Source of the DNA: Sulfurimicrobium sp963741495
Lineage (GTDB): Bacteria; Pseudomonadota; Gammaproteobacteria; Burkholderiales; Sulfuricellaceae
Direction of reading: 5' to 3'
DNA: 64,000 bases
Assembly: GCA_963741495.1 (NCBI GenBank)
Contig: CAVUID010000007.1
Location: forward strand, 124,001 to 188,000
The translations under genes were made by a program, and so were the position numbers. The notes under the pieces were generated by a model, which saw only the letters and a program-made list of their open reading frames with translations, did no database searches and had not been told where the DNA came from. The stretch's first letter is position 1. Each line of letters starts with the position of its first letter. Positions 15,396 through 24,651 of the stretch are shown in pieces.

Positions 15396-16310
15396 TCATG
15401 ATTTCGGACGTTTTTTCGCCCGGGGGTGTGCCGCATCGTAAACCTTGGCCAGATGCTGGAAGTCGAGATGGGTATAGACCTGGGTGGTCGAGATGTTGGC
15501 GTGGCCGAGCATTTCCTGCACTGCGCGCAGGTCGCCGCTGGATTGCAGCACATGGGTGGCGAAGGAGTGACGCAGCATGTGGGGATGGACGCTGGCGTTG
15601 ATGCCGAGCTTGATGCCCCATTGCTTGAGGCGAAGCTGCACCGCGCGCGGTGAGAGTCGCTTGCCGTGCTGGCCGACAAATACGGCCCGCTCGCCTGCTG
15701 CAACAAGCTGCGCCCGGCAGGCCAGCCAGGCCTGGATGGCTTCGATGGCAAGGCGTCCCAGCGGTACGATGCGCGTCTTGCTGCCCTTGCCGGTCACGCG
15801 AATCTCGCCCGAGGTGAAGTCCATGTCTTCCAGATTGGCGCCGATCAGTTCGGCCAGACGCAGGCCGGAGGAGTAAAAGAGTTCCAGCATGGCTTTGTCG
15901 CGCACGGCCAGGGGGCCATCTTCCTCCACTTCCATCAGATGCGCGGCCTGCTCCGGGGAGAGTGCCTGGGGCAGGGTTTTTGCGGCCTTGGGCGCGCTCA
16001 GGCCGGCGCAGGGATTGTGCGGGAAGGCATGCTGGCGGCCCAGATATTGATAAAAGCCGCGCCACGCCGAAAGCGTGCGTGCCAGGGTGCGACTGCTCAG
16101 GCCCGAGGCATGGAGCTGCGCGACAAAACGGCGGATGTGGTGGATTTGCAGCTGGTCCAGCGGAATTTCACTGGCCAGACCAAGCAATGCCTCGATATCG
16201 CGGGAATAGTTTTTACAGGTCAGCGGCGACAGGCGCCGCTCATGCTGGAGATGGGAGAGGTAGGCCTGCAGCAGTCCGAAACCGGCAGGGCTAGCCTCTC
16301 CCGCGTTCAT
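15396..16310 (-). CDS. xerC: Tyrosine recombinase XerC
   Basis: This 304-aa site-specific recombinase acts with XerD at dif to resolve chromosome dimers. The catalytic set is complete: Arg151 (SGLRLAEL), Lys175 (TGKGSKTR), His244/Arg247 (HPHMLRHSFATH), His270 (LGHANIS) and Tyr279 (TTQVYTH). The SAM-like N-terminal domain covers about 10-100. It follows DUF484 with a 1-bp overlap (TGATG), the usual dapF-DUF484-xerC arrangement. Confidence 0.95.
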   Translation of the reverse strand: MNAGEASPAGFGLLQAYLSHLQHERRLSPLTCKNYSRDIEALLGLASEIPLDQLQIHHIRRFVAQLHASGLSSRTLARTLSAWRGFYQYLGRQHAFPHNPCAGLSAPKAAKTLPQALSPEQAAHLMEVEEDGPLAVRDKAMLELFYSSGLRLAELIGANLEDMDFTSGEIRVTGKGSKTRIVPLGRLAIEAIQAWLACRAQLVAAGERAVFVGQHGKRLSPRAVQLRLKQWGIKLGINASVHPHMLRHSFATHVLQSSGDLRAVQEMLGHANISTTQVYTHLDFQHLAKVYDAAHPRAKKRPKS

Positions 16311-16984
16311 CAGGCGGCGTCCCGATCCTCGTTGATATAAGGCATGAGGGCGACCGTGACCAGTTCGCCGATACGCTTCAGATAGAGCGTGCCCATTTCC
16401 GGATAGAAACGCTGGGCATCCTCGCTTGCCAGCACCAGCAGGCCAAATGCGTGCTCGCTGCGCAGCGAAACCACCGCAAAAGACTGTACCAGACCGGCTG
16501 CATCACCAAACCAGGAGGCGACTTCAAAGGGTGGCTGGGTATCGCAATAAGGGCGCACCAGGGTATCGGCGAAGGCCCTGAGCTCGGCGCTGACATCGGA
16601 AAACTCCGCCTGCTCCGAGGCCTGTGCCGGCGCGGCCCAGATGCGCAGGGCGACATGCGGCACGGCGAAATCGTCGCGCAGGCTGAGGGTGATGGTCGGC
16701 AGCAGGGATTCGATTGTGCGCGCGGTCAGCAGGGAGAGGCTGAAGCGGTGGACTTTCTCGCCGATGGCGTCATTTTCTTCGCCGAATTGCAGCAGTTCGC
16801 GCAGTTTTGATTCCAGCAGCTTGTTCTTCTCGCGCAGCTGCAATTGCTGCCGTTCGGCCAGAGAAATGGCACGGCCGCCGTGTGGATGGGGAATGGCGAT
16901 CTGCTCCAGCAGGCCGGGTTTGTCCTCGAAGAACGCCGGGTTCTCCTGCAGGAATTCGACGATGGCTTCTGCACTCAAATTCAT
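16310..16984 (-). CDS. DUF484 family protein
   Basis: This 224-aa GAF-like protein of the DUF484 family (E. coli YigA-like) has the typical opening EAIVEFLQENPAFFEDKPGLL and a coiled coil (RQQLQLREKNKLLESKLREL, about 65-85) before the GAF-like half. Function is unknown, but it is nearly always encoded between dapF and xerC. It lies 18 bp after dapF and overlaps xerC by 1 bp. Confidence 0.88.
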   Translation of the reverse strand: MNLSAEAIVEFLQENPAFFEDKPGLLEQIAIPHPHGGRAISLAERQQLQLREKNKLLESKLRELLQFGEENDAIGEKVHRFSLSLLTARTIESLLPTITLSLRDDFAVPHVALRIWAAPAQASEQAEFSDVSAELRAFADTLVRPYCDTQPPFEVASWFGDAAGLVQSFAVVSLRSEHAFGLLVLASEDAQRFYPEMGTLYLKRIGELVTVALMPYINEDRDAA

Positions 16985-17002
16985 TTTTCTGATCCTAAAA
17001 GG

Positions 17003-17833
17003 TTAAAGATGGATTTCGCCTTCAAATACGGTTTCGGCCGGGCCGGTCATCCACACGGCCTGTCCCTCGCCCGGCCAGCGGATGACAAGCTCTCCGCCAC
17101 GGGTGCTGACGGTAACTTCGCTATCCAGCAAATCGCGGGTGATGCCGGCGACTGCTGCCGCGCAGGCCCCGGTGCCGCAGGCCAGGGTTTCACCCGAGCC
17201 GCGTTCGAACACCCTGAGGCGGATATGGCCGCGGTCCACGATCTGCATGAAGCCCACGTTGACCCGCGCCGGGAAGGCCAGGTGGTTTTCGATCAGCGGC
17301 CCCTGTTCGCCAACCGGCGCGGAATCCACATCATGCACGACCAGCACCGCGTGCGGATTGCCCATGGAAAGCGCACTGATGTCCAGGGTCCGATCCTCCA
17401 CCGGGAGCGGATAAGTCAACGCACGCTGGGGCGCGGCAAAAGGAATCTGCTCCGGCTCGAAGCGCGGCGCGCCCATGTTGACCGTGACCTGCCCATCCGC
17501 TTCCAGGCGCGGGTAAATGGTGCCGGAAGCGGTTTCGACGCTGATTTCGGTTTTCTGCGTCAGGCCCTTGTCGTGCACGAAGCGTACAAAGCAGCGCGCC
17601 CCATTGCCGCACTGTTCGACTTCACCACCATCGGCGTTGAAAATACGGTAGCGGAAATCGGCAGAGCTGCCGGAGGGCTTTTCAACCAGCAGAATCTGGT
17701 CGCAACCGACGCCGAAATGGCGGTCGGCAAGGAAACGGAATTGTTCTGCGCTCAGGGCAACCTGCTGCGTAATGGCGTCAATGACGACAAAATCGTTGCC
17801 CAGGCCGTGCATTTTGGTGAACTTCAGCTTCAT
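17003..17833 (-). CDS. dapF: Diaminopimelate epimerase
   Basis: Converts LL- to meso-diaminopimelate for lysine and peptidoglycan. The two catalytic cysteines are in EQCGNGARCF and ACGTGACAA. The N-terminal KMHGLGNDFVVID is typical. I favour the ATG at 17833 because the repaired yccU gene upstream would end TGACATG onto it; an ATG three codons earlier (17842) is possible. The length is normal (276 aa). Confidence 0.96.
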   Translation of the reverse strand: MKLKFTKMHGLGNDFVVIDAITQQVALSAEQFRFLADRHFGVGCDQILLVEKPSGSSADFRYRIFNADGGEVEQCGNGARCFVRFVHDKGLTQKTEISVETASGTIYPRLEADGQVTVNMGAPRFEPEQIPFAAPQRALTYPLPVEDRTLDISALSMGNPHAVLVVHDVDSAPVGEQGPLIENHLAFPARVNVGFMQIVDRGHIRLRVFERGSGETLACGTGACAAAVAGITRDLLDSEVTVSTRGGELVIRWPGEGQAVWMTGPAETVFEGEIHL

Positions 17834-17834
17834 G

Positions 17835-18249
17835 TCAGGCAAACAGCTCCACGTAATCCTTGTAAATGCAGCGGTCCATGACCACGCTCATGCCGGCGTT
17901 ACGGGCCTTCTGCTGCTGCGGCTTCGTTGACGATGCCTTCCTGGATCCAGATGGAGGGGATGTTCAGGCGCAGGCATTCATCCACGATGGCATCCACATG
18001 CTCCGCTGCCCGGAACACATCCACCAGGTCGATTGGTTCCGGCACATCGGCCAGCGTAGCGTAGGCCTTCTCTCCCAGCACTTCGCTCACGGCCGGGCGC
18101 ACCGGAATGATGCGGTAGCCGAAGCCCTGCATCGCCCTGGACACGAAATAGCTGGGGCGCGCCGGCTGGGGCGACAGGCCCACCACCGCGATGGTGCGAA
18201 CTTTTTTCAGCAAAGCGCGGGTTTCATCCGGCGCCGGGTTTTCAAACAT
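17835..18249 (-). pseudogene. yccU: YccU-like CoA-binding protein, frameshifted by one base
   Basis: A CoA_binding-domain protein with a Rossmann start (TIAVVGLSPQPARPSY) and IPSIWIQEGIVNEAAAA. As written it stops at residue 116 (EGP). One extra base near 17906, in the run GGGCC of the plus strand, causes this: without it the frame continues AAEARNAGMSVVMDRC and IYKDYVELFA to a stop at 17835, giving 137 aa, exactly the E. coli YccU length. The AGGA that could serve as its ribosome site lies in the terminal repeat of the element at 18252-18497. It is the first gene before dapF-DUF484-xerC. Confidence 0.8.
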
Positions 18250-18251
18250 CC

Positions 18252-18497
18252 ATTATCCTAGAAACCTCAGTTGGACAGGCTGAAGTGTGCGATTTTTGGG
18301 GCACAGGGCAAGACGTAACGACGCGGAATGGTCATTCCATTCCAAGGAGTTACAACGCGGCCATGCGCCCCAAAAATTGTGCAATTCAGCCTGTAGCGGG
18401 GTCACCAAACGGGTGAACGCAAAATTCATGATAAAACCATTCAGGGTCATGAGGTTAAATATCCAGATTAGCGGTCAACTAAGGTTTCTAGGATTAT
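18252..18497. repeat. Terminal-inverted-repeat element (MITE-like palindrome)
   Basis: A ~246-bp element is bounded by 23-bp inverted repeats: left ATTATCCTAGAAACCTCAGT at 18252 and right, read on the minus strand from 18497, ATAATCCTAGAAACCTTAGT (20 of 23 matches). Inside, a second inverted pair (CAGGCTGAA...TTTTTGGGGCA against TGCGCCCCAAAAATT...TTCAGCCTG) and a third small one (GGAATGG/CCATTCC) make a multi-stem hairpin. It encodes no protein. Its ends reach into both neighbouring genes. A related fragment is at 22098-22122. Confidence 0.8.
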
Positions 18498-19169
18498 TCC
18501 CCAAATCAGCAAATGGCGATCGCTCACCGCCTCGACCTGCAGTTGCGACAGCCCTGCCTCATCCAGTTGCAGGCGCACTTCGTACGGGCGATAGGCGGCA
18601 AGCAGTGAATGGTAAAAATCATGCTGCAATATGGGCGGCGCATCGGCTGCGTAGTGGTCGGCAAGGCATTGGGCCTCCTTAATGCTTTCAGGTCGCTTCA
18701 AGTCCATGACCAGCACCGCCGCCCCGGGCCCGGCAACGTGTCGGACAGTCTGCCACAGCACGGCGGGATCGTCGAGATGATGGAGCAGGCTATTGCTGAT
18801 CACGGCATCGAAGACACCGGCTGGCAATTGCGTATCGGGCAGGTAACACTGCTGCAGCACCAGACGCTGGGCAAGCTCATTTGCCGCCACGGCCTGGCGC
18901 CCCAAGGAAAGCATCGCGCTTGCGCCGTCCACGCCAAGAAATCGGGTTGCCGGGAAAGTCCGTGCAAAACGCAGGGTCACATCCGCCGGACCGCAGCCCA
19001 GATCGATGGCCTGTTGCGGAGAAAAACCGGGAAACAGGCGCTGAAAATGGGCCACAACTGCCTGATGCGGCTCTGAAAAATCCGCCTCAGCGTAGGCACG
19101 CGCCTGCGCCGGATCATCCATCAGCTCGGGTTCGGGAATGCGGTGGCGCAGTAATGGATCCATGCTCAT
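18468..19169 (-). CDS. Class I SAM-dependent methyltransferase
   Basis: This 233-aa protein has motif I AIDLGCGPADVTLRFA, motif II FLGVDGAS, and a motif IV-like FDAVISNSLLHHL; the family is a UbiE/COQ5-like small methyltransferase (Methyltransf_25 type). Substrate unknown. The ATG at 19169 (MSMDPLLRHRIPEPEL) is chosen over a longer upstream frame because family members begin close to DPLLxxRIPEPELM. The final codons (ETLVDR, stop) lie in the right terminal repeat of the palindromic element, so the native C-terminus has been replaced. Confidence 0.82.
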   Translation of the reverse strand: MSMDPLLRHRIPEPELMDDPAQARAYAEADFSEPHQAVVAHFQRLFPGFSPQQAIDLGCGPADVTLRFARTFPATRFLGVDGASAMLSLGRQAVAANELAQRLVLQQCYLPDTQLPAGVFDAVISNSLLHHLDDPAVLWQTVRHVAGPGAAVLVMDLKRPESIKEAQCLADHYAADAPPILQHDFYHSLLAAYRPYEVRLQLDEAGLSQLQVEAVSDRHLLIWGIILETLVDR

Positions 19170-19292
19170 GATTTCTGAATGCGGCGGCCAGCCTGGCCAT
19201 GTCCTGTGTATATGCCGCGAGTATAACCTGCGATGATCCATATTCATGACAACAGACGGGGCGCATAATAATCCTTTTGCGAAGCGCTAATC

Positions 19293-19961
19293 ATGTCCAG
19301 CTCTCCCCTGCCCATACTGTCCCTGCTTGAAACACGCGTTCTTGGCGTGCTCGCCGAAAAGCAGCACACCGTCCCCGACACTTATCCCCTGACGCTGAAC
19401 ACCCTGATTTCCGGCTGCAACCAGAAAACCAGCCGCGACCCGGTGATCGAAGCAAACGAAGCGGATGTGCTGACGGCGATTGACAGTCTCAGGTCACTGA
19501 CACTGGTGGTGGAATCGAGCGGCGGGCGAGTGCAACGCTACGCCCACAATATCGAGCGGGTCTTGCAGGTGCCCTCGCAGTCGGTAGCCCTGCTGGTTAT
19601 GCTGATGCTGCGCGGCCCGCAAACAGCGGGCGAACTGCGCCTCAACAGCGAGCGGCTGCACAAGTTTTCCGACATCTCGGCGGTCGAGGCGTTTCTGAAT
19701 GAACTGGCCGAACGGCAAGCCGGGGCACTGGTGGTCGAATTGCCGCGCCAGCCCGGTGCGCGCGAAAACCGCTGGATGCACCTGTTGAGCGGCGTGCCGG
19801 TCATCGCAGAGCCCACACATGCAGCTGCCTCATCATCGGGCGACATTTCGCTGGGTGAGATTGCCGCACTGAAAGCCAAGGTAGCCAGGCTTGAGGCTGA
19901 AGTCGGCGAGTTGCAGGCACTGGTGACCCGGCTGTGTACGGAACTGGGCGTGTCCGCCTGA
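19293..19961 (+). CDS. yceH: YceH/DUF480 family protein
   Basis: This 222-aa protein has two winged-helix domains. The typical segments are present: LETRVLGVLAEKQHTVPDTY, LNTLISGCNQKTSRDPV and RWMHLLSG. E. coli YceH is the reference; its role is unknown though linked genetically to cell-envelope and motility traits. A C-terminal coiled coil (ALKAKVARLEAEVGELQALV) follows a Ser/Ala linker. It stands alone, divergent from the methyltransferase gene. Confidence 0.88.
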   Translation: MSSSPLPILSLLETRVLGVLAEKQHTVPDTYPLTLNTLISGCNQKTSRDPVIEANEADVLTAIDSLRSLTLVVESSGGRVQRYAHNIERVLQVPSQSVALLVMLMLRGPQTAGELRLNSERLHKFSDISAVEAFLNELAERQAGALVVELPRQPGARENRWMHLLSGVPVIAEPTHAAASSSGDISLGEIAALKAKVARLEAEVGELQALVTRLCTELGVSA

Positions 19962-19989
19962 ATTTCCGGGTTCTGGCGCGTGCCTCGAA

Positions 19990-20382
19990 ATGTTGAATGC
20001 AATCGCCGCCGATCTGGTCGTCCTGCTCCACTTCGGGTTCATCCTGTTCGTGGTGCTGGGCGGCTTTTTTGCCCTGAAATGGCGCTGGCTGGCCTGGCTG
20101 CATGTGCCGGCAGCCCTCTGGGGCGCGCTGATCGAATTCACCGGGTGGATCTGCCCGCTCACGCCTCTGGAAAATCTGTTGCGGCAAGCCGGCGGCGATC
20201 GTGGCTACACCAGCGGCTTCATCGAACACTACCTTCTTCCCCTGATCTACCCGGCGGATCTGACGCGCGAGCTGCAGTTTGCACTGGGGATGGGCGTGGT
20301 GATCCTGAATGTGCTGGTGTACTCGCTCTGGTTTGCGCGGCGCAAGAAAAAAGGGGGCGAATCGCCCCCTTTCCTATACTGA
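19990..20382 (+). CDS. DUF2784 membrane protein
   Basis: This 130-aa protein has an N-terminal hydrophobic helix (LVVLLHFGFILFVVLGGFF), the family marker FTGWICPLTPLEN and a further membrane segment near residues 97-117. DUF2784 proteins have no assigned function. The last ten codons (KKKGGESPPFLY) are read through the terminator hairpin of the convergent rhlE gene, which may shape the odd C-terminus. Confidence 0.82.
   Translation: MLNAIAADLVVLLHFGFILFVVLGGFFALKWRWLAWLHVPAALWGALIEFTGWICPLTPLENLLRQAGGDRGYTSGFIEHYLLPLIYPADLTRELQFALGMGVVILNVLVYSLWFARRKKKGGESPPFLY
20347..20374 (-). terminator. Intrinsic terminator of rhlE
   Basis: GGGGGCGAATCGCCCCC forms a tight GC hairpin. On the minus strand it is followed by TTTTTTCTTG, so it terminates rhlE, whose stop is at 20394. 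On the plus strand it is coding sequence of the DUF2784 gene. Confidence 0.75.
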
Positions 20383-20393
20383 TACTGAATCGA

Positions 20394-21744
<1,351 letters not shown>

Positions 21745-21972
21745 GAAATTCCTGATAGTAATATCGGCCTGTCGCCTCGTTGGGCGCCAGTCTTAGGACG
21801 AATAGGGGGTTTGATAAGCCGGAAGGGCAGCGGCGCGAGGACTGGAGACAAATGCCGCAGGCCGGCATCTTAACAGATGCATGAAGCCGACGGCTAATTT
21901 TGCAGCGCCCGAAAGGCCAGGCGCCCTGATGGGTCTGAAGAATCGAAGCGCAATAATCCTAATAAAAAGCAG

Positions 21973-22095
21973 TTAACCACGGAGGGCACGGAGAACACGG
22001 AGTAAAAACCATAGATTGCATGATGTTTGGCATTCGCCCGTTGGGTAAGGCCATAAATGACCGCAAACTGCCTTTCTCCGTGTTCTCCGTGGTTA
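21973..22095. repeat. Palindromic repeat, ACCACGGAG family, copy 2
   Basis: The left arm is TTAACCACGGAGGGCACGGA and the right arm ends CTCCGTGTTCTCCGTGGTTA. The loop of ~70 nt is larger than in copy 1 and contains GGTAAGGCCATAAATG, loosely like the loop of copy 3. Confidence 0.82.
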
Positions 22096-22097
22096 TC

Positions 22098-22122
22098 GAA
22101 CTGAGGTTTCTCAGGATAATTT
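22098..22122. repeat. Fragment of the CCTAGAAACC terminal repeat
   Basis: GAACTGAGGTTTCTCAGGAT closely follows the right terminal repeat of the element at 18252-18497 (CAACTAAGGTTTCTAGGAT). A degenerate partner, AATCCTAATAAAAAGCAGTT, is at about 21953-21972 on the other side of the ACCACGGAG copy. Confidence 0.5.
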
Positions 22123-22129
22123 TTGCAGG

Positions 22130-22918
22130 TTATTTCAACAGCCTGCGCCGCACCAGCACCAGCGCCAGATAGAATCCCCCGCCCCCATAGGCCAGCAATA
22201 CGCCGATATGCGTAATAACATGCTGCGGCCACTCCCCCTGAACCAGCGGCCGTGCCAGCTGGATGGCATGGGTCAGCGGCAGCCAGTTTGCGACGGCCTG
22301 CAGGAAGGCCGGCAGCTGCTCGACCGGGTAGAACACGCCGCACAAGAGCACCATGGGCGTGATTGCCAGGGTGAAGTAGTACATGAAGAAATCATAGTTG
22401 GGCGAAAGCGCGTTCATCACCAGCGCCAGGCCGGTGAAGCAGAAACCGATCAGCACCAGGAGCGGCAGGGTCCACAGCAGCAGCCAGGAATTCGCCAGGC
22501 CCAGCGCCAGGATGATGACCAGAATCGCAATTCCGGAAAGCACGCTCTTGCTCGTCGCCCAGACCAGCTCGCCCAGCATCACGTCATCCAGATCCAGCGG
22601 CGCATTCAGCATCGCATCCCAGGTTTTTTGCACATGCATGCGCGAGAAAGCGGAATACAGACTCTCGAAGGTGGCGCTGTTCATGGTGCTGTAGCACAGG
22701 GTGCCGGCGGCGAGAAAGGTCATGTAGGATACGCCGCCCACCTCGGGCAGCAGGCTGCCAAGCCCATAGCCCAGACCGAGCATGTAGAACGCCGGGTCGG
22801 CCAGATTGCCCAGGATGGAGGGAATCGCCAGCTTGCGCCAGACCAGGAAATTGCGCCGCCACACGGAAATGAAGCGCCAGCTCAGGCTGGGCGGGCTGTA
22901 ATTTGTCCGTTGCGTCAT
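22130..22918 (-). CDS. ABC-2 type exporter permease (NodJ-like)
   Basis: A 262-aa membrane protein with six predicted transmembrane segments and the ABC-2 signature region MTFLAAGTLCYSTMNSATFES. The start ATG at 22918 overlaps the stop of the ATPase gene by 4 bp. This pairing with a NodI-like ATPase is typical of exporters for polysaccharide, lipid or drug substrates; the actual cargo is not predictable here. Confidence 0.88.
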   Translation of the reverse strand: MTQRTNYSPPSLSWRFISVWRRNFLVWRKLAIPSILGNLADPAFYMLGLGYGLGSLLPEVGGVSYMTFLAAGTLCYSTMNSATFESLYSAFSRMHVQKTWDAMLNAPLDLDDVMLGELVWATSKSVLSGIAILVIILALGLANSWLLLWTLPLLVLIGFCFTGLALVMNALSPNYDFFMYYFTLAITPMVLLCGVFYPVEQLPAFLQAVANWLPLTHAIQLARPLVQGEWPQHVITHIGVLLAYGGGGFYLALVLVRRRLLK

Positions 22919-23817
22919 TCCCGCAGATCCCGGCCGGTCAGTTTCAGAAATACGTCCTCCAGGTTGGACGGGCGATGCAAATAACGCAATTCGCATTGCT
23001 GCTGCAACTGGGCCAGCAGGTCATGCGGGTCGGCAGCGTAGCAAAACAGGGTTTCTCCCACCTGCTCCTGGCGCTGGCATAAACCGGCGCAGTCCGGCTT
23101 CCCTTCCCCGCCATAGATCTCCACCACATGCGGCTCGATATGCTCGGCGATCAGGTCGCGCGGCGCGCCGGTGGTAACCGCCACCCCTTTGTCCATGATC
23201 AGCAGGCGATCACACAGGCGCTCGGCCTCTTCCATGAAGTGGGTGGTGAGCAGGATGGTCTTGCCCGCGCCCAGCAGGCGGCGCAGACGCTGCCACATCA
23301 TGTGGCGCGCCTGCGGGTCGAGGCCGGTGGTGGGTTCGTCGAGAAAAATCACGTCGGGGTCGTTGACCAGCGCGCGCGCCAGGGTCAGGCGCCGCTTCAT
23401 GCCGCCGGAGAGCGATTCAATGCTCGCATCCGCCTTGCTCTCCAGCTCGGCAAATTCGAGCAGAGCAGGAATCCGCGCCCGGATCTCGTGGTCCTTCAGG
23501 CCGAAGTAGCGCCCGTAGACCAGCAGGTTTTCCGTCACCGTGAAATCCGGGTCGAGGCTGTCCATCTGCGGCACCACGCCGATCTTGAGCCGTGCTTCGC
23601 GCGCTTTCTCGGGCACAGGCAGGCCGAGCAGCGAAATCGTGCCGCCATCCGGCCGGGTCAGGCCCAGCAGCAGCCGCAGCGTGGTGGTCTTGCCCGCGCC
23701 GTTGGGACCCAGCAAGCCGAAGCACTCGCCCGGCACCAGCGCCAGATCGAGGCCCGCGACCACTTCGCTGATGCCGTAGCGCTTGCGCAGGCCCGTGGCA
23801 GAGAGAACTGCCTGCAT
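22915..23817 (-). CDS. ABC transporter ATP-binding protein (NodI-like)
   Basis: This 300-aa ATPase has Walker A GLLGPNGAGKTTTLRLLLG, Q-loop VVPQMDSLD, signature LSGGMKRRL, Walker B VIFLDEPTTGLD and the switch His in LLTTHFMEEAERL. It resembles NodI/DrrA/CcmA-type exporters. It is coupled to the permease (4-bp overlap) and starts 2 bp after the ferredoxin gene ends. Confidence 0.92.
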   Translation of the reverse strand: MQAVLSATGLRKRYGISEVVAGLDLALVPGECFGLLGPNGAGKTTTLRLLLGLTRPDGGTISLLGLPVPEKAREARLKIGVVPQMDSLDPDFTVTENLLVYGRYFGLKDHEIRARIPALLEFAELESKADASIESLSGGMKRRLTLARALVNDPDVIFLDEPTTGLDPQARHMMWQRLRRLLGAGKTILLTTHFMEEAERLCDRLLIMDKGVAVTTGAPRDLIAEHIEPHVVEIYGGEGKPDCAGLCQRQEQVGETLFCYAADPHDLLAQLQQQCELRYLHRPSNLEDVFLKLTGRDLRE

Positions 23818-23819
23818 GC

Positions 23820-24128
23820 TCAGATCTTGAGTCGTTCGACGACCTTGCCGCCCACCAGGTGGCTGTCGACAATTTCATCGATATCCGACTGGTCGACATA
23901 GGTGTACCACACCGCTTCCGGATAGACCACCAGCACCGGCCCCTCGCCGCAACGGTCGAGGCAGCCGGCGCTGTTGATGCGCACCTTGCCCGCACCGTTC
24001 AGATCCAGCTTCTTGATCCGCCCCTTGGCATGGTCGCGCATCGCCTGCGCATCGTGGTTAGCGCAGCATGGCTGGCCGTCCTCGCGCTGGTTGGTGCAGA
24101 AAAATACGTGTTTTTCGAAATAGCTCAT
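23820..24128 (-). CDS. Thioredoxin-like [2Fe-2S] ferredoxin
   Basis: This 102-aa protein has four cysteines for a 2Fe-2S centre in the thioredoxin-like arrangement: FFCTNQREDGQPCC and SAGCLDRCGEGP. It opens YFEKHVFFCTNQR, the marker of the (2Fe-2S) ferredoxin-domain family found in many proteobacteria. Partner proteins are unknown. It is the first gene of the run with the ABC exporter. Confidence 0.88.
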   Translation of the reverse strand: MSYFEKHVFFCTNQREDGQPCCANHDAQAMRDHAKGRIKKLDLNGAGKVRINSAGCLDRCGEGPVLVVYPEAVWYTYVDQSDIDEIVDSHLVGGKVVERLKI

Positions 24129-24158
24129 GGATTATTTAATTCTCTCTAAAAAGGCATT

Positions 24159-24279
24159 TTAACCACGGAGAACACGGAGAGCACGAAGCAAAACAGAATC
24201 CAATGGGGCAAGGCACTTACCAGTCCCTGATTATGGCCAAAATGCCTTTCTCTGTGCCCTCCGTGTTCTCCGTGGTTAA
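24159..24279. repeat. Palindromic repeat, ACCACGGAG family, copy 3
   Basis: The left arm is TTAACCACGGAGAACACGGA and the right arm ends CCGTGTTCTCCGTGGTTAA. It fills most of the gap between the ferredoxin start and the MazG-like stop, so the promoter for the ferredoxin-ABC run must lie in it or in the MazG gene. Confidence 0.85.
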
Positions 24280-24291
24280 TCGTTTTTCAAC

Positions 24292-24613
24292 TCATTTCGG
24301 CGCCGGATATTTGGCGGCATTGATCACCAGCTTGTCGCGCGCGGCATCGAGCAGGTCGATGTCCAGCATGTCGGCAAAACGGGTGAGGTAAATCAGGATG
24401 TCGGCACATTCCTGCCGTACCGCCTCAAGCTTCTCCGGCGAAAGCGCCTGGCTCTGTTCGGGCGTCAGCCACTGGAACTGCTCGACCAGCTCGGCCGCCT
24501 CGACGATCAGGGCCATGGACAGGTTTTTCGGGGTGTGAAACGGCGCCCAGTCGCGCGCTGCGGCAAAAGCCCGTGATCTCGTCGCGCAAGGCTTCCAAAC
24601 CACGCCCTTCCAT
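24292..24613 (-). pseudogene. MazG-like nucleotide pyrophosphohydrolase, frameshifted by one base
   Basis: A small all-alpha NTP pyrophosphohydrolase with the metal-binding helices EAAELVEQFQW (ExxE) and ECADILIYLTRFAD (ExxD). It probably cleans modified or non-canonical dNTPs. The N-terminal MEGRGLEALRDEITGF (from ATG 24613) is out of frame with the rest; deleting one base in the run of four A (plus strand, 24565-24568) joins it to AAARDWAPFHTPKNL and yields 106 aa, the family norm. It is divergent from the DHH gene. Confidence 0.82.
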
Positions 24614-24651
24614 CGCAGAACCCCCGGGAAAAATGTGTATCATATCAGCCC

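Larger units (their letters stand above)
21745..22129. other. 385-bp intergenic region with nested repeats
   Basis: From right to left: the ABC permease stop, a fragment of the CCTAGAAACC element (22098-22122), an ACCACGGAG repeat copy (21973-22095), then about 230 bp of unassigned sequence before the rhlE start. The last part should hold the rhlE promoter and leader. I see no convincing ORF. Confidence 0.6.
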
